DNA of 64,000 bases from Streptococcus sanguinis (GCF_026781265.1 NZ_JAKUVC010000004.1:248001-312000), one strand, 5' to 3'. Shown: positions 47,139 to 57,925, counted from the stretch's first letter. A program made the numbers and translations. The notes: a model not told the origin generated them from the sequence alone.

Positions 47139-47579
47139 TTAGTTTTTCTTGTTTTCAAAGATAAAGACTTTACTGAAAACATAGTTGAGGACAATAATAA
47201 GCACTTGAGAAAAAAGTGACTCGATAGAGTTGATAAGATTGCGGTTATTGTTGACAAATTGCCCGATAATATTAGGATAAGTATCCACTAATAATTTTGC
47301 AAGAACGATGTCTAGCAAAAGAGTGCCAGAACGCGCCAGAGCAAATTTAAAAAGTCGCTTTTGCCAACCTTTGCGTTGCTGCTTAAAGACAATGGTATCA
47401 TTTGTGATAAAGGCAAAAAGTACTGCTGTGACATTAGCAGTAATGGTCGCAAATAATGTCTGTCCTGTAAGAGCGAAGATAAGGAGACGAGTAGTCATAT
47501 AAACAAGGGTAGCTGCCACACCAAAGAAAAGATAAGACAGAACCTCATTGTTAAAGAATTTTTTGATTAAAGTTTTCAT
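47139..47579 (-). CDS. GtrA family membrane protein
   Basis: A 146-residue protein with four hydrophobic segments (about residues 12-34, 40-60, 78-98, 120-140), the GtrA family plan. GtrA-like proteins assist in flipping polyprenyl-phosphate-linked sugars for polysaccharide glycosylation. It is a plausible partner of the GacI-like enzyme at 29.3 kb, though unlinked. No Shine-Dalgarno is evident; TATGAT lies 11 nt before the ATG, so the 5' UTR is very short. Confidence 0.85.
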   Translation of the reverse strand: MKTLIKKFFNNEVLSYLFFGVAATLVYMTTRLLIFALTGQTLFATITANVTAVLFAFITNDTIVFKQQRKGWQKRLFKFALARSGTLLLDIVLAKLLVDTYPNIIGQFVNNNRNLINSIESLFSQVLIIVLNYVFSKVFIFENKKN

Positions 47580-47609
47580 AAAGATAGTCTATCATATTTC
47601 TAGGATTTA

Positions 47610-47618
47610 TGCTATACT
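47610..47618 (+). promoter_or_regulatory. queT promoter (extended -10)
   Basis: TGCTATACT with the hexamer at 47613-47618. Predicted +1 is about 47625. Confidence 0.6.
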
Positions 47619-47622
47619 AGTT

Positions 47623-47738
47623 GGGTTGCCAAATCTGTGGGGCAATCAACTAATGATGCTCCTCTCAAGTGATGCAACCCTTGGCGCTTAGCTTCTTTCG
47701 CCAAGCATATTACACACGGTAAAGCCGCTAAAGGAGAA
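47623..47738 (+). promoter_or_regulatory. preQ1-II riboswitch of queT
   Basis: The core (47680-47738) has CTTGGCG (47680-47686) pairing with CGCCAAG (47699-47705), then CATATTACACACGG and a short GCCGC hairpin next to AAGGAGAA. This matches the preQ1-II (COG4708) aptamer of Streptococcaceae, in which preQ1 binding hides the Shine-Dalgarno. Upstream, GGGTTGC (47623-47629) can pair with GCAACCC (47674-47680), and TTGCC (47626-47630) can alternatively pair with GGCAA (47641-47645). Confidence 0.92.
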
Positions 47739-47741
47739 AAC

Positions 47742-48257
47742 ATGAAACAAGAAAAACTGACAGTTCGTGACTTGGCTCAGATTGCCATTGTTGCTGCTAT
47801 TTATGTTGCCCTAACCATTACGCCCCCTTTAAATGCTATAAGCTATGGTGCTTACCAGTTCAGAATTTCTGAAATGATGAACTTTATGGCCTTTTATAAT
47901 CGGAAGTATATCATGGGAGTGACTATTGGTTGTATGATTGCCAATCTCTATAGTTTTGGAATCGTCGATGTCTTTGTCGGCGGAGGATCCACCTTAGTCT
48001 TCCTGTCACTGGGTGTCTATCTTTTCAGTCGCTATAAGAATCAATATCTGATTAAAGGCTTGATTCGTTTGGATCATTTCTATTTTGCAGTTTTCTTTTC
48101 TATTTCGATGGTGACCATTGCTGCAGAGTTACACTTCTTGCAAGGCCTGCCATTCTTCCTGACTTGGTTTACAACGGCCATTGGAGAATTTGCTTCTTTG
48201 ATTGCTGGTGCTATCCTTATTAACCAGATTGCGAAAAGGATTGATTTGACAAAATAA
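47742..48257 (+). CDS. queT: QueT family queuosine-precursor ECF transporter subunit
   Basis: A 171-residue membrane protein with about five to six hydrophobic segments and the QueT landmark ISYGAYQFRISEMMNFMAFYN (about residues 32-52; the RxSE motif). It is the substrate-binding S component for queuosine precursors (preQ1/queuine type), energised by a shared ECF module. The preQ1-II aptamer upstream agrees with the substrate. AAGGAG at 47731 is both Shine-Dalgarno and riboswitch 3' strand. Confidence 0.93.
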   Translation: MKQEKLTVRDLAQIAIVAAIYVALTITPPLNAISYGAYQFRISEMMNFMAFYNRKYIMGVTIGCMIANLYSFGIVDVFVGGGSTLVFLSLGVYLFSRYKNQYLIKGLIRLDHFYFAVFFSISMVTIAAELHFLQGLPFFLTWFTTAIGEFASLIAGAILINQIAKRIDLTK

Positions 48258-48265
48258 GACAGCAG

Positions 48266-48288
48266 AGAGCGGAATTTCCGCTCTTTTT
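48266..48288 (+). terminator. Terminator of queT
   Basis: AGAGCGGAA-T-TTCCGCTCT, a nearly perfect palindrome, followed by T residues. Confidence 0.9.
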
Positions 48289-48347
48289 ATATACTTTTCT
48301 TTTTTAGGAAGAATTCGGAACAAATAGAGGAAGATTTTATGTATTTG

Positions 48348-50321
<1,974 letters not shown>

Positions 50322-50330
50322 GGCTGAAGT

Positions 50331-51281
50331 ATGAAGGATAAGATTAAACGAGCAAGATTGATTTATAACCCGACTTCGGGACAGGAAATTATTAAGAAAA
50401 ATATAGCGGAAGTTTTGGATGTTTTGGAGGATGTGGGCTATGAAACCAGCGCCTACCAAACCACTCCAGCGCCTCTTTCTGCTCAAAAAGAAGCTGAAAG
50501 GGCAGCAAAAGCAGGATTTGATTTGATTATTGCGGCAGGCGGCGACGGTACCATCAATGAGGTAGTTAATGGTGTGGCGAATCTGGATGAACGGCCTAAA
50601 TTGGCCTTTATTCCAACTGGCACAACCAACGATTATGCGCGTGCTCTGAAGATACCCATGGGAGATCCGGTAGCGGCAGCCCGCATTATCGAAAAGAACC
50701 AGACCATAAAGATGGATATTGGCCGGGCCTATGGTAACAAGTATTTTATTAATATTGCGGCAGCTGGAACCTTGACAGAGCTAACTTACAGCGTACCTAG
50801 CGAGGTCAAATCCCGCCTAGGCTACTTTGCTTATGTCGCAGAAGGAGCAAAAAAACTCCCTCGCTCTAAGTTCCGCAAGGTTCGTATCAAGCACGATCAC
50901 GGTGTCTTTGAAGGGAAGATTTCGCTGATGTTTGCGGCTCTGACCAATTCCATTGGTGGTTTTGAAAAGCTAGCACCGGACACAAAATTAGATGATGGGA
51001 ATTTTACCTTGATTTTGGTCAAGACAGCCAATCTCTTTGATATACTGAGTCTGATGATGCAGGCTATCAATGGCGGTCAGCATGTTGGCGATATCAATGT
51101 AGAATACCTCAAAACAAGCAAGCTGCAGCTAGAAATTTTAGACAAAAAAGGTCCATTTATGCTGAATTTGGATGGAGAATACGGCGGCGATACGCCTGTT
51201 GAACTGGAAGTGCTGCACGGACATTTGGAATTTTTTGCCAATATCGATGAAATCAGTCAGACAGCCCTTTCAATAGAATAA
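50331..51281 (+). CDS. Diacylglycerol kinase family lipid kinase (YegS/DgkB type)
   Basis: A 316-residue lipid kinase. It has the nucleotide-binding motif GGDGTINEVVNG (about residues 68-79), the N-terminal RARLIYNPTSGQ and the later PTGTTNDYARAL (about 97-108). It would phosphorylate diacylglycerol released during LTA synthesis or related lipids; the ltaS gene 2.4 kb downstream makes diacylglycerol as by-product, so this may recycle it. It follows ligA by 9 nt and precedes pulA by 23 nt, so the three are likely one unit. Confidence 0.9.
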   Translation: MKDKIKRARLIYNPTSGQEIIKKNIAEVLDVLEDVGYETSAYQTTPAPLSAQKEAERAAKAGFDLIIAAGGDGTINEVVNGVANLDERPKLAFIPTGTTNDYARALKIPMGDPVAAARIIEKNQTIKMDIGRAYGNKYFINIAAAGTLTELTYSVPSEVKSRLGYFAYVAEGAKKLPRSKFRKVRIKHDHGVFEGKISLMFAALTNSIGGFEKLAPDTKLDDGNFTLILVKTANLFDILSLMMQAINGGQHVGDINVEYLKTSKLQLEILDKKGPFMLNLDGEYGGDTPVELEVLHGHLEFFANIDEISQTALSIE

Positions 51282-51304
51282 TTTTAGATAAGAGATGAAA
51301 GAAC

Positions 51305-53602
51305 ATGCTAGACTATAAAGTCTTAGTCCATTACCACAATCCGACTGGAGATTATTTCTCCTATGATATGTGGCAGTGGCAAATAAACCAATGGGGACAG
51401 GAAGCAGCCTTTTCCAAACTTGATTATTTTGGTATTCAGGGGGAATTATCATTTGAGACTTGGGAGCCCTTAGATCACGCTCATGTGATTATCAAACGTT
51501 CAGACTGGTCTAGCCAGTCCTGTGACTATCATATTGATCTGTTGCCTCCTCATCTGGTTACGGAAATTTGGCTGATTGAGGGAGATGCGCAGGTTTATTA
51601 TTCCTTGCAGGCTGCAACGACAAGTCACCAGTATTCTCGTCGACGTCCGCATAACTTTGACATGGCTCTGAGAACAGACTATTTCGATGAATGCTGGGGC
51701 TATCAAGGCTGGTTGGGACACCGTCAGATGGATGGCGTACATATTTTTAAAGTTTGGGCACCGACAGCTAGGAAGGTAGAGCTGGTAGTCTATGAATCGG
51801 CTGACAATCAAGCTCCTGTTTATAAAATCTTCCCAATGCAAAAAGGAGACCGATATTCTCACGACCATAAGGAAAACACCATCGGTGTCTGGTCAACTGA
51901 AATAGCAGAAGACTTGACCGGCAAAACTTATCACTATCATGTTAGCTTTGAATACCGTAATTTTTATACTCGCGATCCTTATACCATTGCGACCAGTCCA
52001 GATGGCAAGCGCTCAGCGATTCTTGGAGCGGATGAGACAGAAGTAGCTGGTTTTCAAGTTCTGCAAGGCAAAGAAGCTTTCTGGCGCTTGGATAATCCAA
52101 ATCAAGCAGTGATTTATGAGATGCACATTCGGGATTTGACCACGTCGGAGACTTCAGGCGTGGATAGTCAGCTGCGCGGGACCTTCTTGGGAGCCTGTCA
52201 AAAAGGCACTACCAATCATCAAGGGCAAAAGACTGGTTTTGACTATATCAGCGATTTAGGCGTTAATGTTGTCCAACTTCAGCCTGTCTCTGATCGTCAC
52301 AAGGACTATGATGAAAATGGAGAGCTAATCTACAACTGGGGCTATGACCCGCAGAATTATCATGCTCCAGAGACTAGCTTTTCCAGCAATCCTGCTGACC
52401 CAGCGCAGGCCATCCGTGATTTGAAAACGATGATTCAGGCCTACCATAATGCGGGAATCTCTGTGACACTGGATGTTGTCTACAATCACATCTACTCGAC
52501 CTATGATTCTGCTTTCCAAGCTACGGTACCAGATTATTACTATCGGATGAATCCTAACGGCTCTTTCCAAAACGGAACCGGAGTGGGGAGTGAGACGGCC
52601 AGCGAGCATGAGATGTTCCGCAAGTTTATGATTGACTCTCTACTGTACTGGGTGGAGGAGTTCAATGTAGATGGCTTCCGCTTCGACCTGATGGGAATTC
52701 ATGATGTGGAAACGATGAATGCCATCCGTCAAGCTATGGATGAGGTGGATCCGAGAATCCTGCTCTATGGAGAAGGCTGGGATATGGGAACGGGCCTGAG
52801 ACCAGAAGACAAGGCTAAGAAGGACAATGCCTACCAGCTTCCACGGATTGGATTTTTCAATGATACGGAGCGCGATGCGGTCAAAGGAGCAGAAGTTTAT
52901 GGCGGCATCAAGGCTGGCTTTGTCAGTGGTCAGGCGACGGAGGATATCGTCGCTAAGTCTATCCTTGGCAGCAGTGAGCTAGGCAGCTATCGCAGTCCTG
53001 ATCAAGTCCTTAACTACGTGGAGGCACATGATAATTTCAACCTGCATGATTTGCTTGCGGAGCTGCATCCCGAAGATGATGTTCTGACTCGCACCAAGCG
53101 GATTGAGTTGGCAACTGCTATGAACCTGCTCATGCAAGGCATGGCTTTCATGGAGCTGGGACAGGAATTTTCCCGTACTAAGCTCTTAGCTACGGGGGAG
53201 GATGGCCAAGTCCTGCATAGCGATCGCGAAAGGGCAATGAACAGCTACAATGCGCCAGATGCAGTCAATCAAGTGAATTGGGATATTTTGCAGGACCATC
53301 AAGAGAGTATTGATTTTATCAAGGACATTATTCGCCTCAAGACAAGCTGCAAAGCCTTTTCTTATCAGACCTATGAAGATATTTATAAGCATGTCTTTGT
53401 CCAATCAGCCGAGCAGGGCAGTGGTTTGATTATCTTTGAGATTAAGAATGACAAGCATTATCAAGTCATATTTAATGCTAGCGGCCTGCCTTACTATCTG
53501 CCTAATGCAGACAAGCTGCGTCTCATAGTGGGCAATAGCCGTCATAAGAAGCCTTTCTATGTTGAAAATCTGACGGTTTCTGTTTTTGAAGTTATTCAAT
53601 AA
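51305..53602 (+). CDS. pulA: Type I pullulanase, intracellular
   Basis: A 765-residue GH13 debranching enzyme. N-terminal carbohydrate-binding-type domains (about residues 1-270, including a CBM48-like region around VHIFKVWAPTARKVELV) precede the (beta/alpha)8 barrel. The type I pullulanase motif YNWGYDPQNY is present. Catalytic regions are VTLDVVYNH, DGFRFDLMG (nucleophile Asp), LLYGEGWDMG (acid/base Glu) and YVEAHDN. No signal peptide or LPXTG is present, so it acts inside the cell on alpha-1,6 bonds of glycogen or imported maltodextrins. It is distinct from the large surface pullulanases of streptococci. Confidence 0.93.
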   Translation: MLDYKVLVHYHNPTGDYFSYDMWQWQINQWGQEAAFSKLDYFGIQGELSFETWEPLDHAHVIIKRSDWSSQSCDYHIDLLPPHLVTEIWLIEGDAQVYYSLQAATTSHQYSRRRPHNFDMALRTDYFDECWGYQGWLGHRQMDGVHIFKVWAPTARKVELVVYESADNQAPVYKIFPMQKGDRYSHDHKENTIGVWSTEIAEDLTGKTYHYHVSFEYRNFYTRDPYTIATSPDGKRSAILGADETEVAGFQVLQGKEAFWRLDNPNQAVIYEMHIRDLTTSETSGVDSQLRGTFLGACQKGTTNHQGQKTGFDYISDLGVNVVQLQPVSDRHKDYDENGELIYNWGYDPQNYHAPETSFSSNPADPAQAIRDLKTMIQAYHNAGISVTLDVVYNHIYSTYDSAFQATVPDYYYRMNPNGSFQNGTGVGSETASEHEMFRKFMIDSLLYWVEEFNVDGFRFDLMGIHDVETMNAIRQAMDEVDPRILLYGEGWDMGTGLRPEDKAKKDNAYQLPRIGFFNDTERDAVKGAEVYGGIKAGFVSGQATEDIVAKSILGSSELGSYRSPDQVLNYVEAHDNFNLHDLLAELHPEDDVLTRTKRIELATAMNLLMQGMAFMELGQEFSRTKLLATGEDGQVLHSDRERAMNSYNAPDAVNQVNWDILQDHQESIDFIKDIIRLKTSCKAFSYQTYEDIYKHVFVQSAEQGSGLIIFEIKNDKHYQVIFNASGLPYYLPNADKLRLIVGNSRHKKPFYVENLTVSVFEVIQ

Positions 53603-53617
53603 GATATTAGCTACATG

Positions 53618-53650
53618 AAAATCCTTAAGTCCATTGGACTTAAGGATTTT
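53618..53650. terminator. Bidirectional terminator between pulA and ltaS
   Basis: AAAATCCTTAAGTCC (53618-53632) - ATT - GGACTTAAGGATTTT (53636-53650), a perfect 15-bp stem serving both convergent genes. Confidence 0.95.
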
Positions 53651-53655
53651 GTTAT

Positions 53656-55851
53656 CTATGGATTGGCTGTGGAACTAGAGCTGGAAGAGCTTGAGTCTTC
53701 TTGACTGCTGTCTTCGTCGCTGCTGCTAGTTTGGAACTGCTCTGGATGCAGTGCCCGATAGCTTGGCGAGTTAAATAGGTCCACAGTGGAGACATTGCCT
53801 CGTTTAGAGTAAAGACTGGTTGATTGGTCGCCTTTTTCCTTTTCAATAGCCAACAAGGCCTTCATTGAATTAAGATAAGAGTAATCTTTAGGGTTGACCT
53901 TGCCTAAGTCATTTCCCTTGTAGAAGCGAATCAAGTCACCGGTTTGAATAGCATCACTCATCTTCAGCTGGGTATTGGCGGCATTGCGAATCTCATCCAG
54001 TTCTTTCTTGATGGTTTCATCTGGATTGGTAATTTCCTCACTGGTTTGGGTGTAGTAGGTCCGTCCGTTGAAGCTAGTGTATTTTGGAGTGACAAAGTTA
54101 TTGCTGGTTCGGAATGCTGTGATTTGCTGGTGCTGACTTGATAGCATATCTTGGCCGACCTGAAGGTAGTTTTTAGAGTCAATGCCCAGTAAATGCTCCA
54201 ATGTTGGCAGCATATCCACTTGACCGCCGTAGGTGTCAATTATCTTTCCTTTGTCCATGCCAGGCACCACGACCATGTAAGGCACGCGCTGCATCATGGC
54301 ATTGTCATAATTAGACCAAGTCTCAGAGGATTTGCCTACAAGAGGGGCTAAGTTAGGATTACGGGTTTGGGAAATTCCAAAATGGTCTCCATAGAGAACG
54401 ATAATAGAGTTGTCATAGAGGCCGGATTCTTTGAGATAGTCAAACAAGGCCTTGACAGAAGAATCTAGATAGTTAGCAGTGGCAAAGTAGCCGTTGATGG
54501 TTTCATCCTTGGTCTTAGCCAGCGGGAAGCCAATTTCGTCACCAATCAGACTTGTCGTGTAAGGATAGTGATTGGAAACCGTGATATACTTAACATAGAA
54601 AGGCTGCTGCAGGTGTTCCAGGTATTTGATGGAATCTTTCAGCATAATCTTATCATTTAAGCCGTACTGGAAGGAGTTGGTGTCGTCCTGCTTGGTAAAG
54701 TAAGACGCATCGAAGAAATAGTTATAACCCCATTGCTTGTAAGCTGTATTGCGGTTCCAGAAGCTTCCTGTATTTCCGTGGAAAACAGCAGAAGTATAGT
54801 CGCCGTTTTTGGAAAGAATAAAAGGTGCTGCTTGCTGGGTATTAGTACCACCGTAGTTGACCATAAAGGACCCTTGATTGAGACCGAAGAGCCCAGTTTC
54901 AATCATGGTTTCTGCGTCAGAAGTCTTTCCAGCCTTGACCTGATTGAAGACATTAGAGAAAGCCAAAGTCGAATTGGAGTGGTAGAGGGAGTTGAGGAAA
55001 GGTGTCACTTCGTACTCTTTCCCATCTGCCTGCAGCTTATAGTCAATCAGGAACTGCTGGAAGCTTTCCAGATGGACGTAGATGACATTGCGACCCTTGG
55101 CAATCCCGTAATATTCTGGATTAGGCTCCGCATAGTGGGATTGGATATATTCTGTTACTGGTTCTAAGTCTTTTTCAGAAGCTTTGGAGCGTTCTCTATT
55201 AGCCGTGTATGTCTGGTTAGCACTGTAACCTAGAAAGGCTGGCAAGCCCAGAGCCCGAACGACATAATAGTTGGAAAATCCACGTGACAAGAGCTCAGGC
55301 CGGTCAATTTCAGCCAAGAATAAGTTGGCAGAGAACAGCATGGCAGACAGGGAGGTCACAGCAAAGCTGGCGCGTTTATTGAAAGGCCGGTCATCCATAC
55401 GAATGTATTTCTTAAAGAATAAGAAGGCCAAAATCGGGAAATCAATCAGATAAAGAATATCCCAAGGGCGGAAGAGCTCCAGTGCTGCTTCCCCAAGTCC
55501 AGCTGAAACGCTGCTAGAAGCCAGCATGGTATTGACTGTAACAAAGTCGCTGAACTCGCGGTAATAAATGGAGTTAGACACCAGCCAAGCAAAGAGGAGC
55601 AGATAAATTCCGAAGGCTAGGCTGTAGAATAATTTGGTTCGTTTTACATAAAGTGCCAGTCCCAGCAGCAAGAGGCTGATAGGGAAAGGGTTGATAATAG
55701 CTAAAAATACTTGATAGGCACCTTGAATATCAAGGTTAAAATCAATCGTGTAGGCCCACATGGTTTTTATCCAATAGAGGACCAGTAAAATCAAGACAAA
55801 ACCTAGTCTCGTACTCGTGAAATTGAGTAAATTCTTGGTTATTTTTTTCAC
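53656..55851 (-). CDS. ltaS: Lipoteichoic acid synthase family protein
   Basis: A 731-residue LtaS. Five transmembrane helices (about residues 15-35, 43-66, 74-96, 130-148, 162-182) precede an extracellular sulfatase-like domain. The metal-binding Glu262 (VYVHLESFQQ), nucleophile Thr310 (VKAGKTSDAE) and YGDHFG correspond to known LtaS active-site positions. It polymerises glycerol phosphate from phosphatidylglycerol. The C-terminus is a low-complexity Ser/Asp/Glu/Gln tail with a run of eight serines. The start is GTG at 55851 behind AAGGAAG. The upstream leader is part of a duplicated sequence (55861-55934). Confidence 0.93.
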   Translation of the reverse strand: MKKITKNLLNFTSTRLGFVLILLVLYWIKTMWAYTIDFNLDIQGAYQVFLAIINPFPISLLLLGLALYVKRTKLFYSLAFGIYLLLFAWLVSNSIYYREFSDFVTVNTMLASSSVSAGLGEAALELFRPWDILYLIDFPILAFLFFKKYIRMDDRPFNKRASFAVTSLSAMLFSANLFLAEIDRPELLSRGFSNYYVVRALGLPAFLGYSANQTYTANRERSKASEKDLEPVTEYIQSHYAEPNPEYYGIAKGRNVIYVHLESFQQFLIDYKLQADGKEYEVTPFLNSLYHSNSTLAFSNVFNQVKAGKTSDAETMIETGLFGLNQGSFMVNYGGTNTQQAAPFILSKNGDYTSAVFHGNTGSFWNRNTAYKQWGYNYFFDASYFTKQDDTNSFQYGLNDKIMLKDSIKYLEHLQQPFYVKYITVSNHYPYTTSLIGDEIGFPLAKTKDETINGYFATANYLDSSVKALFDYLKESGLYDNSIIVLYGDHFGISQTRNPNLAPLVGKSSETWSNYDNAMMQRVPYMVVVPGMDKGKIIDTYGGQVDMLPTLEHLLGIDSKNYLQVGQDMLSSQHQQITAFRTSNNFVTPKYTSFNGRTYYTQTSEEITNPDETIKKELDEIRNAANTQLKMSDAIQTGDLIRFYKGNDLGKVNPKDYSYLNSMKALLAIEKEKGDQSTSLYSKRGNVSTVDLFNSPSYRALHPEQFQTSSSDEDSSQEDSSSSSSSSTANP

Positions 55852-55860
55852 AAAAAGTTA

Positions 55861-55934
55861 CTTCCTTGTCTTATTTCCTAAAAATTTTCTCCTCTAAGTA
55901 TAACATAAAAAGACGGCACAAGGAAAAATTGACC
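55861..55934. repeat. Direct repeat copy 1, the ltaS leader/promoter
   Basis: The first 48 bp (CTTCCTTGT...ACATAA, 55861-55908) match 57685-57732 at 44 of 48 positions. After an unrelated 11-nt stretch of the same length in both copies, similarity resumes (AAGGAAAAATTGA versus AAGGAAAATTTGA). This copy contains the ltaS ribosome-binding site and, on the minus strand, an extended -10 TGTTATACT. Confidence 0.85.
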
Positions 55935-56116
55935 TCTTTTTGACTGAGGAAAATGTTTGAAGCAGTTAAATGTTTAATTTTTTTAATAGAGAAAGCTTTC
56001 TTAGGATTATTGTGTGAAGATCATTTTGCCGCAGACATTAGTGGAATAGAATCAAATATCGTTGGCCAGAAACTTGAAAAACAGCGGGGAAATATCTAAA
56101 AAACACTCAAAAAATA

Positions 56117-56145
56117 TTTACAAAAAACATAGAAAAATATATAAT
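56117..56145 (+). promoter_or_regulatory. Promoter of the short-peptide/lipoprotein unit
   Basis: TTTACA (56117-56122), a 17-nt spacer and TATAAT (56140-56145), close to consensus. Between the direct repeat (ends 55934) and this promoter I see no gene. Confidence 0.75.
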
Positions 56146-56242
56146 GAAGACAAGTTGATATCATAAGGCATTAGTGCAGAGTTTTATTACTAATTATTGG
56201 CATAGTATAAATGGTTGGTGTCTATTTAAAAGGGAGATTATT

Positions 56243-56299
56243 ATGAAGAAGGTTATGAAAATCACGCTCATTCCAGCATATTTAGTAGATGATGGGTGA
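56243..56299 (+). CDS. Possible 18-residue peptide ORF
   Basis: MKKVMKITLIPAYLVDDG: a basic N-terminus, hydrophobic centre and acidic C-terminus. It has a ribosome-binding site AGGGAG 6 nt before the ATG and lies 98 nt downstream of a near-consensus promoter, with the lipoprotein gene starting 16 nt after its stop. It could be a secreted signal peptide or peptide precursor, or the truncated start of a lost gene. I recognise no family. Confidence 0.4.
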   Translation: MKKVMKITLIPAYLVDDG

Positions 56300-56315
56300 A
56301 AGTGTTGGAGAATAA

Positions 56316-57008
56316 ATGGAAAGGAAGAAAAAGATGAAAAAACTATGTGCATTAGCAATCCTATTGCTTGCAGGAACTATATTAGCGGGGTGTTCCATCA
56401 TGAAAAACGCGAAAAGACAGGAATTTGAAGAGCGACTCTCAAGAATCTCAGAGGTTTATCCGACAGCCAAGGCGGAGGATTTGTTTAAGAAGTTTCCCAA
56501 GGGGTTCAGGATTGTATATATAAGACAAGAGCTGACTAACAATAAAACATTTTTTCACGAGTTTAAACTGAGAGGTTATCATAATACCAAACAAATTATC
56601 GGAGATTATACGAAAGTAAGAATTCAACCATATAATGATGAAATAATAATGACTTCAACTGTGACTTATAGTGATAAGAATGGATTCCAAACTACAGATG
56701 GTCAAGTTCTGGATTCTAGTTTAGAGAATGTTAGATTTCTTTTTACTCAACTGCCTATTGATTATCAGTATTTGAAGTCTCTAGATTTAGACGCTATTAC
56801 GGAAAGTCCGGTCACAGGTGATTACAGCATCCGCTATGAGATTACGAATGAAAACATCAACAGCTACATTAATTTGCCCAAAGGAAGCAAGACATTATTA
56901 GAATTTCGGGGATATCCAAAATATGACAAACAAGATAAATATTTTTTAACATTATCGGTAGAACGGTCAGAAAAATATTATTTTAGCGAAACAGTTATAG
57001 AAGAATAG
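56316..57008 (+). CDS. Putative lipoprotein of unknown function
   Basis: A 230-residue protein with a lipoprotein signal peptide: basic start MERKKKMKK, hydrophobic core and lipobox ILAGC with Cys26 as the acylated residue. The mature part is mixed alpha/beta and rich in Lys, Tyr and Thr. No family is recognised. A second in-frame ATG at 56334, with AGGAAG before it, would give the same mature protein. It sits with a short peptide ORF and a broken HlyD gene between two direct repeats, suggesting an accessory export or immunity-type unit in decay. Confidence 0.65.
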   Translation: MERKKKMKKLCALAILLLAGTILAGCSIMKNAKRQEFEERLSRISEVYPTAKAEDLFKKFPKGFRIVYIRQELTNNKTFFHEFKLRGYHNTKQIIGDYTKVRIQPYNDEIIMTSTVTYSDKNGFQTTDGQVLDSSLENVRFLFTQLPIDYQYLKSLDLDAITESPVTGDYSIRYEITNENINSYINLPKGSKTLLEFRGYPKYDKQDKYFLTLSVERSEKYYFSETVIEE

Positions 57009-57070
57009 GAGTTAATAATGGGAAAAGAGTATACAAGTTACATCATGATGATATCGGCCTTGCACGAAAA

Positions 57071-57589
57071 ATGGCTGCTTTAACGGAGAATAAATGTAAG
57101 ACGGAGACAGAATTGATTCAGCTGCAGTATATTTTAGAGTATCTAACGATTAAGGCGCCTTCGACTGGTCAGATTGCAAGTTTAATCGTCAGTCATATTG
57201 GACAGACAGTTAGTGCAGAAAATCCTGTAGCAACGCTCGTCCCTAGTGATTCAGAACTGATATTTGAAGCTCAGGTATCTGATAAGGATAGAACAGATAT
57301 TCAAAAAGATATGAAGGCTGTTGTTAAATTACAGGCTTATCCTTATTTAGACTATGGAACCATTCCTGCTAAAGTGACTTATATCAGCCCAACCGCTTTT
57401 CAAGTTAAAGGAAAAGGGATGGTATATTTAGTCCGAGTTGCGATTGACAAGAAGCATTTGCACAAAGGAATTGACTTAGTTTCAGGTCTATCAGGAATAC
57501 TTGAAATAAAAACAGATAATCGAAGTATCTTAGATTACTTCCTTGACCCTATTCGAGACGGTTTGAATGACAGTCTGAAGGAGAAATAA
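57071..57589 (+). pseudogene. 5'-truncated HlyD-family secretion adaptor
   Basis: 172 codons from the first ATG, corresponding to the C-terminal half of a HlyD-type secretion adaptor. It has the end of the coiled coil (ENKCKTETELIQLQY), the second lipoyl half (YLTIKAPSTGQIASLIVSHIGQTVSAENPVATLVP) and the beta-barrel (VSDKDRTDIQKDMKAVVKLQAYPY). The N-terminal membrane anchor and first lipoyl half are missing. The same frame continues upstream to about 57050 with plausible sequence, and a separate short ORF with a ribosome-binding site (57018) runs out of frame. This is a remnant of a peptide or bacteriocin exporter; no ABC partner remains. Confidence 0.75.
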
Positions 57590-57623
57590 TTTCAGATACT
57601 ATTTGGAATATTTCTGAATGAAC

Positions 57624-57665
57624 AACCTCTCAGAAATCTTGAAGATAGTTCTGAGAGGTTTTTTG
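57624..57665 (+). terminator. Terminator after the HlyD remnant
   Basis: AACCTCTCAGAA (57624-57635) pairs with TTCTGAGAGGTT (57649-57660), followed by T residues. Confidence 0.92.
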
Positions 57666-57684
57666 TGGTAATATACCTCTCTGC

Positions 57685-57758
57685 CTTCCTTGTTTTATTT
57701 CCTAAAAATTTTTTCCTCTAATTAAAACATAATTTCTCCAGTTAAGGAAAATTTGAGC
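57685..57758. repeat. Direct repeat copy 2, degenerate ltaS leader
   Basis: Second copy of the sequence found upstream of ltaS (55861-55934), in the same orientation, 1.8 kb away. The promoter hexamer equivalent to TATACT is changed to TTTAAT, so it is probably no longer a promoter. No gene lies between it and the promoter at 57890. Confidence 0.85.
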
Positions 57759-57889
57759 CGCATTTGAGATATTTTAAATCGGCGAAATTGTAATATTTCT
57801 ATAAAAGCCTTATCCCCTCTATGGAGAGGTTTATAGTCGTTTTGCACTTGTTTGTGAAATCTTTTATTAACTCAAATGTAAAATATGTT

Positions 57890-57918
57890 TTGAGAATTTT
57901 CACAATCTTTGGTATAAT
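57890..57918 (+). promoter_or_regulatory. Promoter of the methyltransferase-aro unit (leaderless arrangement)
   Basis: TTGAGA (57890-57895), 17-nt spacer, TATAAT (57913-57918) with a TGG extension. Seven nt separate the -10 from the ATG at 57926, and there is no Shine-Dalgarno. Confidence 0.8.
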
Positions 57919-57925
57919 ATAATTT

